Part shown: in pieces, positions 36,975 to 44,845 of the stretch | How the letters are laid out: every line of letters starts with the position of its first letter | How positions within the stretch are numbered: the first letter of the stretch is position 1 | Assembly: GCF_024519455.1 (NCBI RefSeq) | Contig: NZ_JALJRY010000004.1 | Coordinates: 124,001 to 188,000 of the forward strand | Length of the DNA stretch: 64,000 nucleotides | Direction: 5' to 3' | Origin: Streptomyces sp. STR69 | Lineage (GTDB): Bacteria; Actinomycetota; Actinomycetes; Streptomycetales; Streptomycetaceae | The notes under the pieces: model-generated | Told to the model about the DNA's origin: nothing | The model's database searches: none | What the model saw: the letters and a program-made list of their open reading frames with translations, nothing else | Translations under genes and position numbers: made by a program

Positions 36975-37895
36975 TCAGCGGTGCGGGTCGCCCGCCGGCA
37001 GCCAGGCGTCCGGGGCGCGCAGCCCGAGGTCGCCGACGCCGTCGCACAGCGCGTCCACGACGGCGAGGACCGCGGCCCGCGTCTCGCCCTCGCGCCACAC
37101 CAGCGACCAGGTCCAGTGGACCGACGGCCCGGCGATCTCGCGGCGTACGAGGTCGGGCGGCAGCGGAGTGGTCTGTCCCTTGGGTGAGTTGACGACCGGG
37201 CGGCGGCTGCGGCGGACGTGGTCGAAGAAGGCGGGGCCGGTGATCCCGCCGTCGGAGATCGGCGCCGCGTGCGCCCCGGTGTCGTGGGCGAGTTGCTCGG
37301 CGTAGACGTTCCAGGACGACCAGGACTGGGTGTCGTCGTCGAGGAGGACGGACGTGTCCCGGGCGCGGACGTCACCGGTGTCGCTGCCCGTGGCCACCGC
37401 GTACAGCCGGTCGGCGCCCAGGAGGCGGGCCCGCAGACCGTGCCGCTTCAGGTCCTCGTCCCGCACCCAGCACACCGCGAGGTCCAGGCTGCCGTCCGCG
37501 ACCCGGGCGGCCTGCGTGTGCGAGGGCGCGATCCAGGCGTCCACATGCACCTGGGCCACACCGGCGGTGCGCGCGGTCAGGTCCGTGGGGAGCCAGTTGA
37601 CGTAGCCCAGCCGGACCGCTTCCGAGCCCGCCAGCCGGCCGGCCCTGCGCCGGAGGTCGTCGGCGCGTTCCAGCAGGGCGCGGGTGTGCGGGAGCAGGGC
37701 GGCACCGGCCGGGGTGAGGGAGACCGAGCGACGGTCGCGGTCGAAGAGCCGTACACCCAGATCGCGTTCGAGGGCCTTGATCTGCTGGGAGAGGGAGGGG
37801 CCCGCGATCAGGAGGCGGTCGGCGGCCCGGCCGAAGTTCAGCTCCTCGGCGACGGCGACGAAGTACCTCAGTTGGCGCAGCTCCACGCCCGTCAT
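36975..37895 (-). CDS. LysR family transcriptional regulator
   Basis: The 306-residue protein has the LysR DNA-binding domain (LRQLRYFVAVAEELNFGRAADRLLIAGPSLSQQIKALERDLG) and a sensor domain with VHVDAWIAPSHTQAARVADG. ATG 37895 is used; an internal GTG three codons later is possible. It is divergent from the muconolactone-isomerase-like gene and followed by the SDR operon. Palindromes of the same sequence lie on both sides of the gene, so it probably controls itself and one or both neighbours. Confidence 0.9.
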   Translation of the reverse strand: MTGVELRQLRYFVAVAEELNFGRAADRLLIAGPSLSQQIKALERDLGVRLFDRDRRSVSLTPAGAALLPHTRALLERADDLRRRAGRLAGSEAVRLGYVNWLPTDLTARTAGVAQVHVDAWIAPSHTQAARVADGSLDLAVCWVRDEDLKRHGLRARLLGADRLYAVATGSDTGDVRARDTSVLLDDDTQSWSSWNVYAEQLAHDTGAHAAPISDGGITGPAFFDHVRRSRRPVVNSPKGQTTPLPPDLVRREIAGPSVHWTWSLVWREGETRAAVLAVVDALCDGVGDLGLRAPDAWLPAGDPHR

Positions 37896-37905
37896 GCTAC
37901 GCGGG

Positions 37906-37926
37906 CTGGGAGGCCGGAACTCCCAG
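37906..37926. promoter_or_regulatory. palindrome CTGGGAG-N7-CTCCCAG, LysR-type site 2
   Basis: The left half, including CTGGGAGGCC, repeats site 1. It lies 11 nt upstream of the lysR ATG in the 138-bp gap shared with the divergent isomerase-like gene, the normal location of a LysR recognition site. Confidence 0.65.
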
Positions 37927-38033
37927 CAGGGAGCGAGCCCGTCGTGGCGCCCGCGCCGGTCCCGGGCCACGATGAGGGCATGGAGACCCGGCACCCTGTC
38001 GCCTGGCCGGGCGGGCCCGAACGGAGCGAGGTC

Positions 38034-38327
38034 ATGCGAGAGTTCCTGGTCGAGATCACCACCACCATTCCCGAGGGCACCGCCAAGGACGAGGTCGACC
38101 GGCGCCGCGCCGCCGAGGCCGTCCGCTCCCGCGAACTGGCCGCGACCGGCCACCTGGGACGGCTGTGGCGCCCGGTCGGCGAACGGCGCAGCATCGGCAT
38201 CTGGCTCGCCGACGACGAGGACCAGCTCCACGAGAAGGTGCTCGGCACCCTGCCCCTCGCCCCGTGGATGACCTTCGCCGTCACTCCGCTGGAACCGCAC
38301 CCGAACGATCCCGGTCATGCGGAGTAA
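38034..38327 (+). CDS. muconolactone delta-isomerase family protein
   Basis: The 97-residue protein contains REFLVEITTTIPEG, RELAATGHLGRLWRPVGERR and GIWLADDEDQLHEKVLGTLPLAPWM. These are typical of the ferredoxin-like muconolactone isomerase (CatC) family. GGAGCGAG precedes ATG 38034. In the beta-ketoadipate pathway CatC shifts a double bond, but no other catechol-branch genes are present here, so the function may differ. It is followed 30 nt later by an MFS transporter gene. Confidence 0.85.
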   Translation: MREFLVEITTTIPEGTAKDEVDRRRAAEAVRSRELAATGHLGRLWRPVGERRSIGIWLADDEDQLHEKVLGTLPLAPWMTFAVTPLEPHPNDPGHAE

Positions 38328-38357
38328 CTCGCCCTGCCTGCAAGGGATTTCACCGCC

Positions 38358-39689
38358 ATGAGCCCCGGTGCTCAAGTCCCTTCGACCCGGGCGGACGGCC
38401 CGCTCCTGTCGCCCTGGACCCATGTCGCCCGGGTCGCCGCGGCGCTCGCGGCGGGCATGGGGGTCGGCCGCTTCGTCTACACCCCGATCCTCCCGCTGAT
38501 GCACGCCCAGGCGGGCCTGTCCACCGGCGCCGGCGCCCACCTGGCCACCGCCAACTACGTCGGTTACCTCGTCGGGGCGCTCGCGGGCACCCTCTCCCCC
38601 GCCCTGGTCCGCTCCCGCACGACCCTGCGCGGCGCGCTCGTCCTGCTGATCGGCACCCTTGCCGCGATGCCCGCCACGCACAGCACGGAGCTGTGGCTCA
38701 CCCTGCGGCTGCTGGCGGGCGCGGCGAGCGCGCTGATCTTCGTCGTCGCGGTCAACTCGCTCCTCGGCCATCTCCGCGACCACCCGCCGCACCTGCCCGG
38801 CTGGGGCTTCGGCGGCGTCGGCGCCGGCATCGCGCTCTCCGGCCTCCTGGTCCTCGCCCTGCGCCCGATCGCGGACTGGCGGACCGCGTGGTGGGCCTCG
38901 GCCGCGCTCGCCGTCGTCCTGGCAGCGGCCTCGTGGAATCTACGGCCGGAGGCCCAGGTGTTGGCCGCGCCTGTGTCGTCCACGCACATGTCGGCTGCCC
39001 ACACGTCGGCCGCGCACATCTCGACTGAGCACATGTCGTCCGCCAACGTGTCGTCCGCGCACAGGTCGGAAGCCCCTACGCCGACGGTCGACCGCCGTTT
39101 CGCCGCACTGTTCGTCAGCTACAGCCTGGAGGGCGTCGGCTACATCGTCGCCGGGACCTTCCTGGTCGCCGCGATCGCACAGGGCTCCCCCGGCTGGATC
39201 GGCGGCGGCGCGTGGGTGCTCGTCGGGCTGGCCGCCGTACCGTCCTCCGCGCTCTGGGCCCGGCTCGGGCGCCGCTGGTCGCGGCCCGGGCTGCTGCTGG
39301 TGGCGCTGGTGATCCAGGCGGTCGGCATCGCGCTGCCCGCACTGGTCGGCGGGGTGGCCGCGGCCCTGGTCTCGGCGCTGCTGTTCGGTGCGACCTTCAT
39401 CGGCGTCAGCACCCTCGCGCTGGCCACCGGGACCCAGTTGCGCTTCCCGCGCTCGGTGGCGCTGCTGACCGCCGGCTACTCCGTCGGCCAGATCCTCGGT
39501 CCGCTCGCCGTCGCCCCGCTGCTGCGCCACGGTTACCGCCCGGCCCTGCTCCTGGCCGCCCTGGTGGTCCTCGCCGCGGCCGTCGCCGCCGCCGTCCTGC
39601 GGGCCGGCTCCCCGCACCACGCGGTGGCGGTACGGCAGTCCGTGCCGAAGCAGGGACTGCGGACCGCGCCCACCGACGCCGGCCGCTGA
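38358..39689 (+). CDS. MFS transporter (YbfB/YjiJ type) with a His-repeat cytoplasmic loop
   Basis: The 443-residue protein has 12 predicted membrane helices with GMGVGRFVYTPILPLM in helix 1, the YbfB/YjiJ signature. Between helices 6 and 7 a loop of about 35 residues has His at 210, 215, 220, 225 and 235 (Asn at 230), an exact 5-residue period with THMSAAHTSAAHISTEHM in the middle. The stop abuts the tetR stop of the opposite strand (TGATCA), so the genes converge with no spacer. It is probably an exporter paired with the isomerase-like gene. Confidence 0.9.
   Translation: MSPGAQVPSTRADGPLLSPWTHVARVAAALAAGMGVGRFVYTPILPLMHAQAGLSTGAGAHLATANYVGYLVGALAGTLSPALVRSRTTLRGALVLLIGTLAAMPATHSTELWLTLRLLAGAASALIFVVAVNSLLGHLRDHPPHLPGWGFGGVGAGIALSGLLVLALRPIADWRTAWWASAALAVVLAAASWNLRPEAQVLAAPVSSTHMSAAHTSAAHISTEHMSSANVSSAHRSEAPTPTVDRRFAALFVSYSLEGVGYIVAGTFLVAAIAQGSPGWIGGGAWVLVGLAAVPSSALWARLGRRWSRPGLLLVALVIQAVGIALPALVGGVAAALVSALLFGATFIGVSTLALATGTQLRFPRSVALLTAGYSVGQILGPLAVAPLLRHGYRPALLLAALVVLAAAVAAAVLRAGSPHHAVAVRQSVPKQGLRTAPTDAGR
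38985..39062 (+). repeat. 15-bp-period coding repeat, His every fifth residue (MFS loop)
   Basis: Codons for His (CAC) recur every 15 nt, five times with one Asn substitution, in the central loop of the MFS protein. The intervening residues are mostly Ser, Ala, Thr and Met. Confidence 0.85.
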
Positions 39690-40307
39690 TCAGGCGGGAT
39701 GGGCGGCGCGGGCGCCGAGCAGAGCGAGGCAGTTGGCCCAGAGGGGGCTCAGCCGCCCGGTGTTGTTGTAGAGCTTGGCGAACATCACCTGGCCCTCAAG
39801 CTGCGCGACGACGGACCGCGCCGCCTCCCGGGTGTCGGTCACGGTGACGTCCCCGCGGTCGCGGGCCTCGATGACGACCGCGTCGACCATCTCGACCTGG
39901 GCGTCGAAGATCTCCTGCAACCGGGTGCGGACGGCCTCGGTCTGGTTGCTCATCTCCAGGCTGAGGTTGCCGAACAGACAGCCCAGCACGGTCCCGCAGC
40001 CCTGCTGTCCGGCACGCAGGCCGGCCTCCGTCTCCTCGAACAGCCGCCGGAGCCGCTCCAGCGGTTCGGCGCCCCCGCTCGCGGCGCTCAGGACGCGTGT
40101 CCACTCCCGCCGCTGCTCCGCCCAGTGCTCGTCGACGACGGCCAGTGCGAGGGCCTCCTTCGACTCGTAGAAGTAGTAGAAGCTGCCCTTCGGCACCCCG
40201 GCCGCCCGGCAGATCTCGGCCACTCCCAGCGCCGAGTAGCCGCGCGCCTCGAAGAGCGAGCGCCCGGCGGCGAGGATCTTCTCTCCGGCATCACTGGTCC
40301 TACCCAT
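39690..40307 (-). CDS. TetR family transcriptional regulator
   Basis: The 205-residue protein has the TetR helix-turn-helix ARGYSALGVAEICRAAGVPKGSFYYFYESKEALALAVVD, with the GSFYYFY-K-E core of the LmrA/YxaF-like group. The ATG at 40307 lies only 8 nt downstream of a strong palindrome (40316-40333), so the gene is likely autorepressed. The same palindrome lies in front of the SDR/NTF2 operon. It converges with the MFS gene. Confidence 0.9.
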   Translation of the reverse strand: MGRTSDAGEKILAAGRSLFEARGYSALGVAEICRAAGVPKGSFYYFYESKEALALAVVDEHWAEQRREWTRVLSAASGGAEPLERLRRLFEETEAGLRAGQQGCGTVLGCLFGNLSLEMSNQTEAVRTRLQEIFDAQVEMVDAVVIEARDRGDVTVTDTREAARSVVAQLEGQVMFAKLYNNTGRLSPLWANCLALLGARAAHPA

Positions 40308-40315
40308 ACGCCAAC

Positions 40316-40333
40316 TATACGACCGGTCGGCTA
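40316..40333. promoter_or_regulatory. TetR operator upstream of tetR
   Basis: The 18-mer TATACGACCGGTCGGCTA has a palindromic CGACCGGTCG core. It overlaps the stop codon of the GAF-protein gene and lies just ahead of the tetR start. Its partner site is at 36855-36872. Confidence 0.7.
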
Positions 40334-40906
40334 TGCGCCGCCGAGCCCCTCCAGCCGGGCCACCAGCTCCGCCGCGGTCGACTTGATCGTCTCCAGCCCC
40401 GGCCTCCCCCACGGCCTGGGCTCCGTGTCGACGACACACACGGTGCCCAGCACCATCCCCGTGGAGTCGATGAGCGGCGCCCCCAGATAGGAACGGATGC
40501 CGAACTCGTCGACGACCGGATTGCCCGCGAACCGCGGATAGTCGCAGACATCCTCAAGAACCAGTGCCTTACGTCGGACCACCACATGGGGGCAGAACCC
40601 ATATTCACGCGCCAGCTGCCGCCCCACCTCGGGCTTGGCATGCTCCCCGCTCTTGGCGGCCCGGGGCAGCTCCGCACCGCCCGGAGTGTGCAGACCGACG
40701 AAGAACTGCCGGTTCTCGTCAATGAAGTTGACCATGGCGTACGGCGCCCCGGTGAGCTCGGCGAGATGGTCCGCGAAGGCGTCGAGCGCCGGGTCCGGGT
40801 GCTTCCCCAGGCCCAGCCCCCGCAGCCGTCGCATCCGCCCGGGTGCCTCCTTGTCCTCGGGCGTGAGCAGCAGACGACCGGCCGGACGCGGCGGGTCGTA
40901 GCTCAT
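40331..40906 (-). CDS. GAF-domain protein, conservon-associated
   Basis: The 191-residue protein is a single GAF domain: YAMVNFIDENRQFFVGLHTP, the cysteine-containing FCPHVVVRRKALVLEDV, and IRSYLGAPLIDSTGMVLGTVCVVD. GAF domains sense small molecules or redox state. It follows cvnD by 61 nt on the same strand. Similar GAF genes accompany several Streptomyces conservons, so it likely feeds a signal into the GTPase module. Confidence 0.9.
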   Translation of the reverse strand: MSYDPPRPAGRLLLTPEDKEAPGRMRRLRGLGLGKHPDPALDAFADHLAELTGAPYAMVNFIDENRQFFVGLHTPGGAELPRAAKSGEHAKPEVGRQLAREYGFCPHVVVRRKALVLEDVCDYPRFAGNPVVDEFGIRSYLGAPLIDSTGMVLGTVCVVDTEPRPWGRPGLETIKSTAAELVARLEGLGGA

Positions 40907-40967
40907 GGGCGTACTCCGTCCTTGTGGACGTATGTCATAGAGGAACTCCGTGAAGGGTGTGTGGGGA

Positions 40968-41585
40968 TCACATGTGGGCACCATGGCTCGGCGCATGCGC
41001 CGGGGCGTGCTCGATGAGATGGCGTACGAGGGTCAGCAGGGTCTGCACCCCGGAACTGGAGATCCGCGCGTCGCAGCGCACGACCGGGATCCCGGGGTCG
41101 AGATCTATGGCGGCCCGCACCTCCTCGGGGTCGTAGCGGTAGGAGCCGTCGAACTCGTTGATCGCGACGATGAATCCGAGGCCGCGCTGCTCGAAGAAGT
41201 CGACGGCGGCGAAGCACTCCTCCAGGCGGCGGGTGTCGGCGAGGATGACCGCGCCGAGCGCCCCCTCGGACAGTTCGTCCCACATGAACCAGAACCGCTC
41301 CTGTCCGGGGGTGCCGAACAGATAGAGCACGTGTTCCGGGTCGAGGGTGATCCGGCCGAAGTCCATCGCCACGGTCGTCTCGACCTTGTTCTCGATGCCT
41401 TCGAGATCGTCGGTCGCGGCACTGACCGTGGTGAGCAACTCCTCCGTACTGAGCGGAGCGATCTCGCTCACCGCGCCGACGAAGGTCGTCTTGCCGACGC
41501 CGAAGCCGCCCGCCACCAGGATCTTCAGTGCGGTGGGGAAGGGATCGTGGCCGCTCACGTAGTCAGAGCTGTCGTCGTAGTCCAT
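40968..41585 (-). CDS. cvnD: conservon GTP/ATP-binding protein CvnD
   Basis: The 205-residue Ras-like protein has P-loop GGFGVGKTTFVGAVSE, the switch region TVAMDFGRITLDPEHVLYLFGTPGQERF (D-x-x-G-like segment GTPGQ) and a NxxD-like INEFD. CvnD proteins are small GTPases that act with CvnA-B-C as a membrane signalling complex resembling eukaryotic G-protein coupling. The start overlaps the cvnC stop by 23 nt. Confidence 0.93.
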   Translation of the reverse strand: MDYDDSSDYVSGHDPFPTALKILVAGGFGVGKTTFVGAVSEIAPLSTEELLTTVSAATDDLEGIENKVETTVAMDFGRITLDPEHVLYLFGTPGQERFWFMWDELSEGALGAVILADTRRLEECFAAVDFFEQRGLGFIVAINEFDGSYRYDPEEVRAAIDLDPGIPVVRCDARISSSGVQTLLTLVRHLIEHAPAHAPSHGAHM

Positions 41586-41940
41586 CGAGCACTGCCTCCA
41601 GAAGAGACCGGTCAGTGGGGTTGTGGTGGAACTCGGGCGGCTTGGTGGTCAGCGCTCCGCAGTCGACCAGGTCCGACAGCAGCACCTTGGTGACCACCGC
41701 CGGCAGCTTCAGGTGGGCGGCGACCTCGGCGACCGAGACGGGCGCGCGGCACAGGTCGAGCGCCTGCGCGTGCTCGGGGCCGAGATAGCCGAGGGGCGTG
41801 GCGCCGGTGGCCATCACCTGCGACAGGAGGTCGAGCGCGATGGACGGCCGGGTACGGCCGTTGCTGACCGTGAAGGGGCGCACAAGACGTCCGGCCGCGT
41901 CGTCCAACCAAGGCCCGTCGCCGGCCGTCGCCACGCTCAA
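41563..41940 (-). CDS. cvnC: conservon DUF742 protein CvnC
   Basis: The 125-residue protein carries the DUF742 pattern: LVRPFTVSNGRTRPSIALDL, then LGPEHAQALDLCRAPVSVAEVAAHLKLPAVVTKVLLSDL and a C-terminal helix ending in LLEAVLDGLRRQL. It looks like a winged-helix-type adaptor. The start is TTG 41940, overlapping the cvnB stop as TTGA, or GTG 41934. Confidence 0.92.
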   Translation of the reverse strand: MSVATAGDGPWLDDAAGRLVRPFTVSNGRTRPSIALDLLSQVMATGATPLGYLGPEHAQALDLCRAPVSVAEVAAHLKLPAVVTKVLLSDLVDCGALTTKPPEFHHNPTDRSLLEAVLDGLRRQL

Positions 41941-42371
41941 GGCCTCATCGCAGGGGATTCGACGGCGTGCTGCCGGGGCGCGGTCACGAGGTAGGGGCGG
42001 ACGCTCTTGACCAGCATCGCCATCTCGTAGCCGAGGACGGCCGCGTCGGCCTCGCGGCCGGCGAGCACGGCGAGACAGGTGCCGGAGCCGGCGGTGGTGA
42101 CGAAGAGCAGGGTCGAGTCCAGCTCGACGACGACCTGCCGGACGTCTCCGCCGTCACCGAAGCGGACGCCCGCGCTCCGGCCGAGGGAGTACAGCCCGGA
42201 GGCCAGCGCAGCCATGTGGTCGGCGCTGTCGGGGTCGAGCCCGTGAACCGACTTCACGAGGCCGTCGCAGGAGAGCAGTACCGCGCTGGTGGTGTGCGGT
42301 ACGCGCTGCACGAGGCCGCTCATCAGCCAGTCGAGATCGGATACATGGCCGGTCGGCGCGTCGCTCGCCAT
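41937..42371 (-). CDS. cvnB: conservon roadblock/LC7 protein CvnB
   Basis: The roadblock domain is clear: LDWLMSGLVQRVPHTTSAVLL, then SCDGLVKSVHGL, MAALASGLYSLGRSAG and the C-terminal strands. Roadblock proteins dimerise and bind Ras-like GTPases. I choose ATG 42371 because AAGGAG lies ahead and it matches the usual length (144 residues). An in-frame ATG at 42470 overlaps the cvnA stop as ATGA and would add 33 low-complexity residues; both could be used. Confidence 0.9.
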   Translation of the reverse strand: MASDAPTGHVSDLDWLMSGLVQRVPHTTSAVLLSCDGLVKSVHGLDPDSADHMAALASGLYSLGRSAGVRFGDGGDVRQVVVELDSTLLFVTTAGSGTCLAVLAGREADAAVLGYEMAMLVKSVRPYLVTAPRQHAVESPAMRP

Positions 42372-42466
42372 GGTGGATCGACTCCTTGGGGTACGAAGGT
42401 CTGCGGGAGCGCGGGTGGGGGTGCGGTGGTGGGACGCCGTGATCGTGGGGGTGGGGGCGTGCGTGG

Positions 42467-44845
42467 TCATCCGGCTGATGCGCTCCCGTCGTGCCGGGCG
42501 GTGAGGTCGTGACCGGGTACATGCACGTGGGCTTCGGCTATGGGTGCCACGTCCATGTGGGGGGCGAGGGTGAGCGGCCCCATCTCTGTGTGGGCTGCGG
42601 GGGTGTGGTCGCCCAGGGCGTGGTCTGCCGGGGTGCGGTCGGCGAGGAGGAAACGGTCTGTGCCGGTGCGTGCGGCGGAGAGAGCTGAGCTGGTGCCGGT
42701 ACCTGCGTTGGTGCCGGCGCTTGTGTCGGAACCCGTGTGGTCGGAGCCCATGTGAGGCTGGCTCATATACAACCCGCCTGTGTGCACCCCGTTCATGTGC
42801 AGGGGCTCCATGTGGCTTGCCTCCGTGTGGGCCGACTCCATGTGCGCCGTGTCCATGTGTGGCCCGCCCGTCTGTGGCAACTCCGCATGCGACACCTCCA
42901 CGTGCCGGACGTCCGTGTGGAGGGCTTCCATGTGCCCAACGTCCACGTGCGGCACCTCCACGTGCGGGACGTCCATGTGGGGTGACGCCATGTCGGCCTC
43001 CTCCACCAACTCCGCCGCCTCCATGTGCTGTTGTGCCTCCGCGAGGCCGATCCCGCGTTGGAAGGCCGCCATCAGGTCCGGGTCGTGGCCGACGGGGTGT
43101 TCGGAGTCCTGGCGGGGTGCGGGGCCGTCGCGGAGTTGGGGTGCGATGTGTTCCTGGGCGCGGCGCCTGGGCAGTTGGGGAGGCTTGCCCATGGTGCCGC
43201 GTACCGCGCCGCCCCGTGGGACGGGCGGTGTGGCCACGTTGGTCGCCACGGTGTGCCGGTCGTCGGGCCGGATGCCGGGTACGGCCTCCGCCGGGTTGGA
43301 CCGTTCCGCGCGGGCGCCGCGCACGGGCAGCGGCACCGGTCCGCCGCCGCTCGGCACCGGCGCGACGGGCGGTGCGGAGTCCCGTCGTTGATGCCGTCCC
43401 GGTGCCCCGGACTCACGCTGGTGCCGCCCGGGCGCGGCGGGCGTCGCCCCGGGCGCACCCTGCTGGCCGGCGGCCCGCGGACCACCTTCGGCACCACCCC
43501 GGGCACCTCCTTGGACCCCGCCCGTCCCACCCTGCGTCCCGCCTTGCGCTCCGCCCTGCGGGGACTGCTGCGGAGGCAGGAGCGGGCGCCCTCCGCCCAT
43601 CGTGTCCTCCGGCCGTCCCACGGCTCCGGGGGCGCCCGGCGCCGTACCCAACAGGGCCTGCGGCACGACGAGTACGGCCTGTACCCCGCCGTAGATGTTG
43701 GTCTGGAGGCGGACGTGGATGCCGTGGCGGCGGGCGAGTTGGGAGACCACGAACAGGCCGATGCGGCCGTCGGCCAGCAGGCTGGCGACGTTGACCTGGT
43801 CGGGGTCGGTGAGCAGGGCGTTCATACGGCTCTGTTCGCCGACGGGCATGCCGAGTCCGCGGTCCTCGACCTCGACGGCGAGCCCCGAGGTCACGAGGTT
43901 GGCGCGGAGCAGGACCTGGGTGTGCGGGGCGGAGAACACCGTGGCGTTCTCGACGAGTTCGGCCAGCAGGTGGATCACGTCGGCGACGGCGTGGCCGCGC
44001 AGGGTGCCGTCGATCGGCGGCACGAGTTTGACGCGGGAGTACTGCTCGACCTCGGCGATGGCGGAACGCAGCACCTCGGTCATGGAGACCGGGTTGCTCC
44101 ACTGTCTGCGGGAGACGGCGCCGCCGAGGACGGCGAGGTTCTCGGCGTGGCGGCGGATGCGGGTGGCGAGGTGGTCGACGTGGAAGAGGCCCTTGAGCAG
44201 GTCGGGGTCCTCGATCTCGTTCTCCAACTCGTCGAGGATGGAGATCTCCCGGTGCACGAGGGACTGCAGGCGTCGGGCGAGGTTGACGAAGACCTCGACC
44301 TTCTGTTCACTGCCGGCCTGGCTGGAGAGCTGGGAGGCGGATACGACGGCGGTGACGGCGCCGTCGTGGGCGCGGGCCAGGTCGGCGGCGAGCAGGTCGA
44401 AGTCGTCGGCGTCCCCCGGCGGCCGACCGCGCGGCTTGCGCTGGGGCGGGCCCTCGCCGCGGCGCAGCGCCTCGACCAGGTCGCGCAGATCGGCCTCGCC
44501 GCGCGCGCTGTCGCGGCGCAGCGCGCCGATGCGGTCGCTGACGGAACCGGCGGCGCGACCGGCAGCCACGGCGGCGATCAGGATGCCCGCGAACGTCACC
44601 GACGTGGCTCCGGCGAGGACGCCCCAGAGGGTGAGGCTGGTCCGTGCTCCGGTGGAGCGGACGGTGAACAGGACGGCCGCGCTGGCGCTCAGCGCGACCG
44701 CGACGGGCGGGAGCACGGCGAGGCGCAGGAGCTGGGATCGTATGTGCGTCTCGGGCAGTGCGGGCACGGGGCGGGCGGCCGGTCGCCCGTGCCGGCCGCC
44801 CTCACGGCGGTCTGCGCGTGCGGCCGGTGCACGGAGTTGAGACAT
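42467..44845 (-). CDS. cvnA: conservon sensor histidine-kinase-like protein CvnA, with His-repeat tail
   Basis: ATG 44845 has GAGGAC upstream and gives 792 residues. Two membrane helices (about residues 38-57 and 70-92) are followed by a HAMP-like region and a histidine-kinase-like ATPase domain. In the latter, ELVENATVFSAPHTQV is the N box and EDRGLGMPVG the G1 box. In place of a normal phosphoacceptor His helix there is the nitrate-sensor-type dimer helix. Residues about 430-600 are Gly/Pro/Gln-rich. Residues 623-703 have His at almost every fifth position over 17 units (ASPHMDVPHVEVPHVDVGH), with one Gln and one Tyr substitution. This tail is not a known part of CvnA. Confidence 0.92.
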   Translation of the reverse strand: MSQLRAPAARADRREGGRHGRPAARPVPALPETHIRSQLLRLAVLPPVAVALSASAAVLFTVRSTGARTSLTLWGVLAGATSVTFAGILIAAVAAGRAAGSVSDRIGALRRDSARGEADLRDLVEALRRGEGPPQRKPRGRPPGDADDFDLLAADLARAHDGAVTAVVSASQLSSQAGSEQKVEVFVNLARRLQSLVHREISILDELENEIEDPDLLKGLFHVDHLATRIRRHAENLAVLGGAVSRRQWSNPVSMTEVLRSAIAEVEQYSRVKLVPPIDGTLRGHAVADVIHLLAELVENATVFSAPHTQVLLRANLVTSGLAVEVEDRGLGMPVGEQSRMNALLTDPDQVNVASLLADGRIGLFVVSQLARRHGIHVRLQTNIYGGVQAVLVVPQALLGTAPGAPGAVGRPEDTMGGGRPLLPPQQSPQGGAQGGTQGGTGGVQGGARGGAEGGPRAAGQQGAPGATPAAPGRHQRESGAPGRHQRRDSAPPVAPVPSGGGPVPLPVRGARAERSNPAEAVPGIRPDDRHTVATNVATPPVPRGGAVRGTMGKPPQLPRRRAQEHIAPQLRDGPAPRQDSEHPVGHDPDLMAAFQRGIGLAEAQQHMEAAELVEEADMASPHMDVPHVEVPHVDVGHMEALHTDVRHVEVSHAELPQTGGPHMDTAHMESAHTEASHMEPLHMNGVHTGGLYMSQPHMGSDHTGSDTSAGTNAGTGTSSALSAARTGTDRFLLADRTPADHALGDHTPAAHTEMGPLTLAPHMDVAPIAEAHVHVPGHDLTARHDGSASAG
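42737..42979 (-). repeat. 15-bp-period coding repeat, His every fifth residue (CvnA tail)
   Basis: Seventeen consecutive 5-residue units have consensus H-[M/V/T]-[D/E/G]-x-x; fifteen carry His. The DNA shows repeated CAC/CAT-ATG/GTG cores, suggesting growth by slippage or unequal exchange, yet the period and the His are preserved while other codons vary. Confidence 0.85.

Noticed and set aside
42737..42979. Possible CRISPR-like array in the repeated DNA
   Set aside because: Repeats are 15 bp, contiguous, in frame and without unique spacers; they encode a protein tail.
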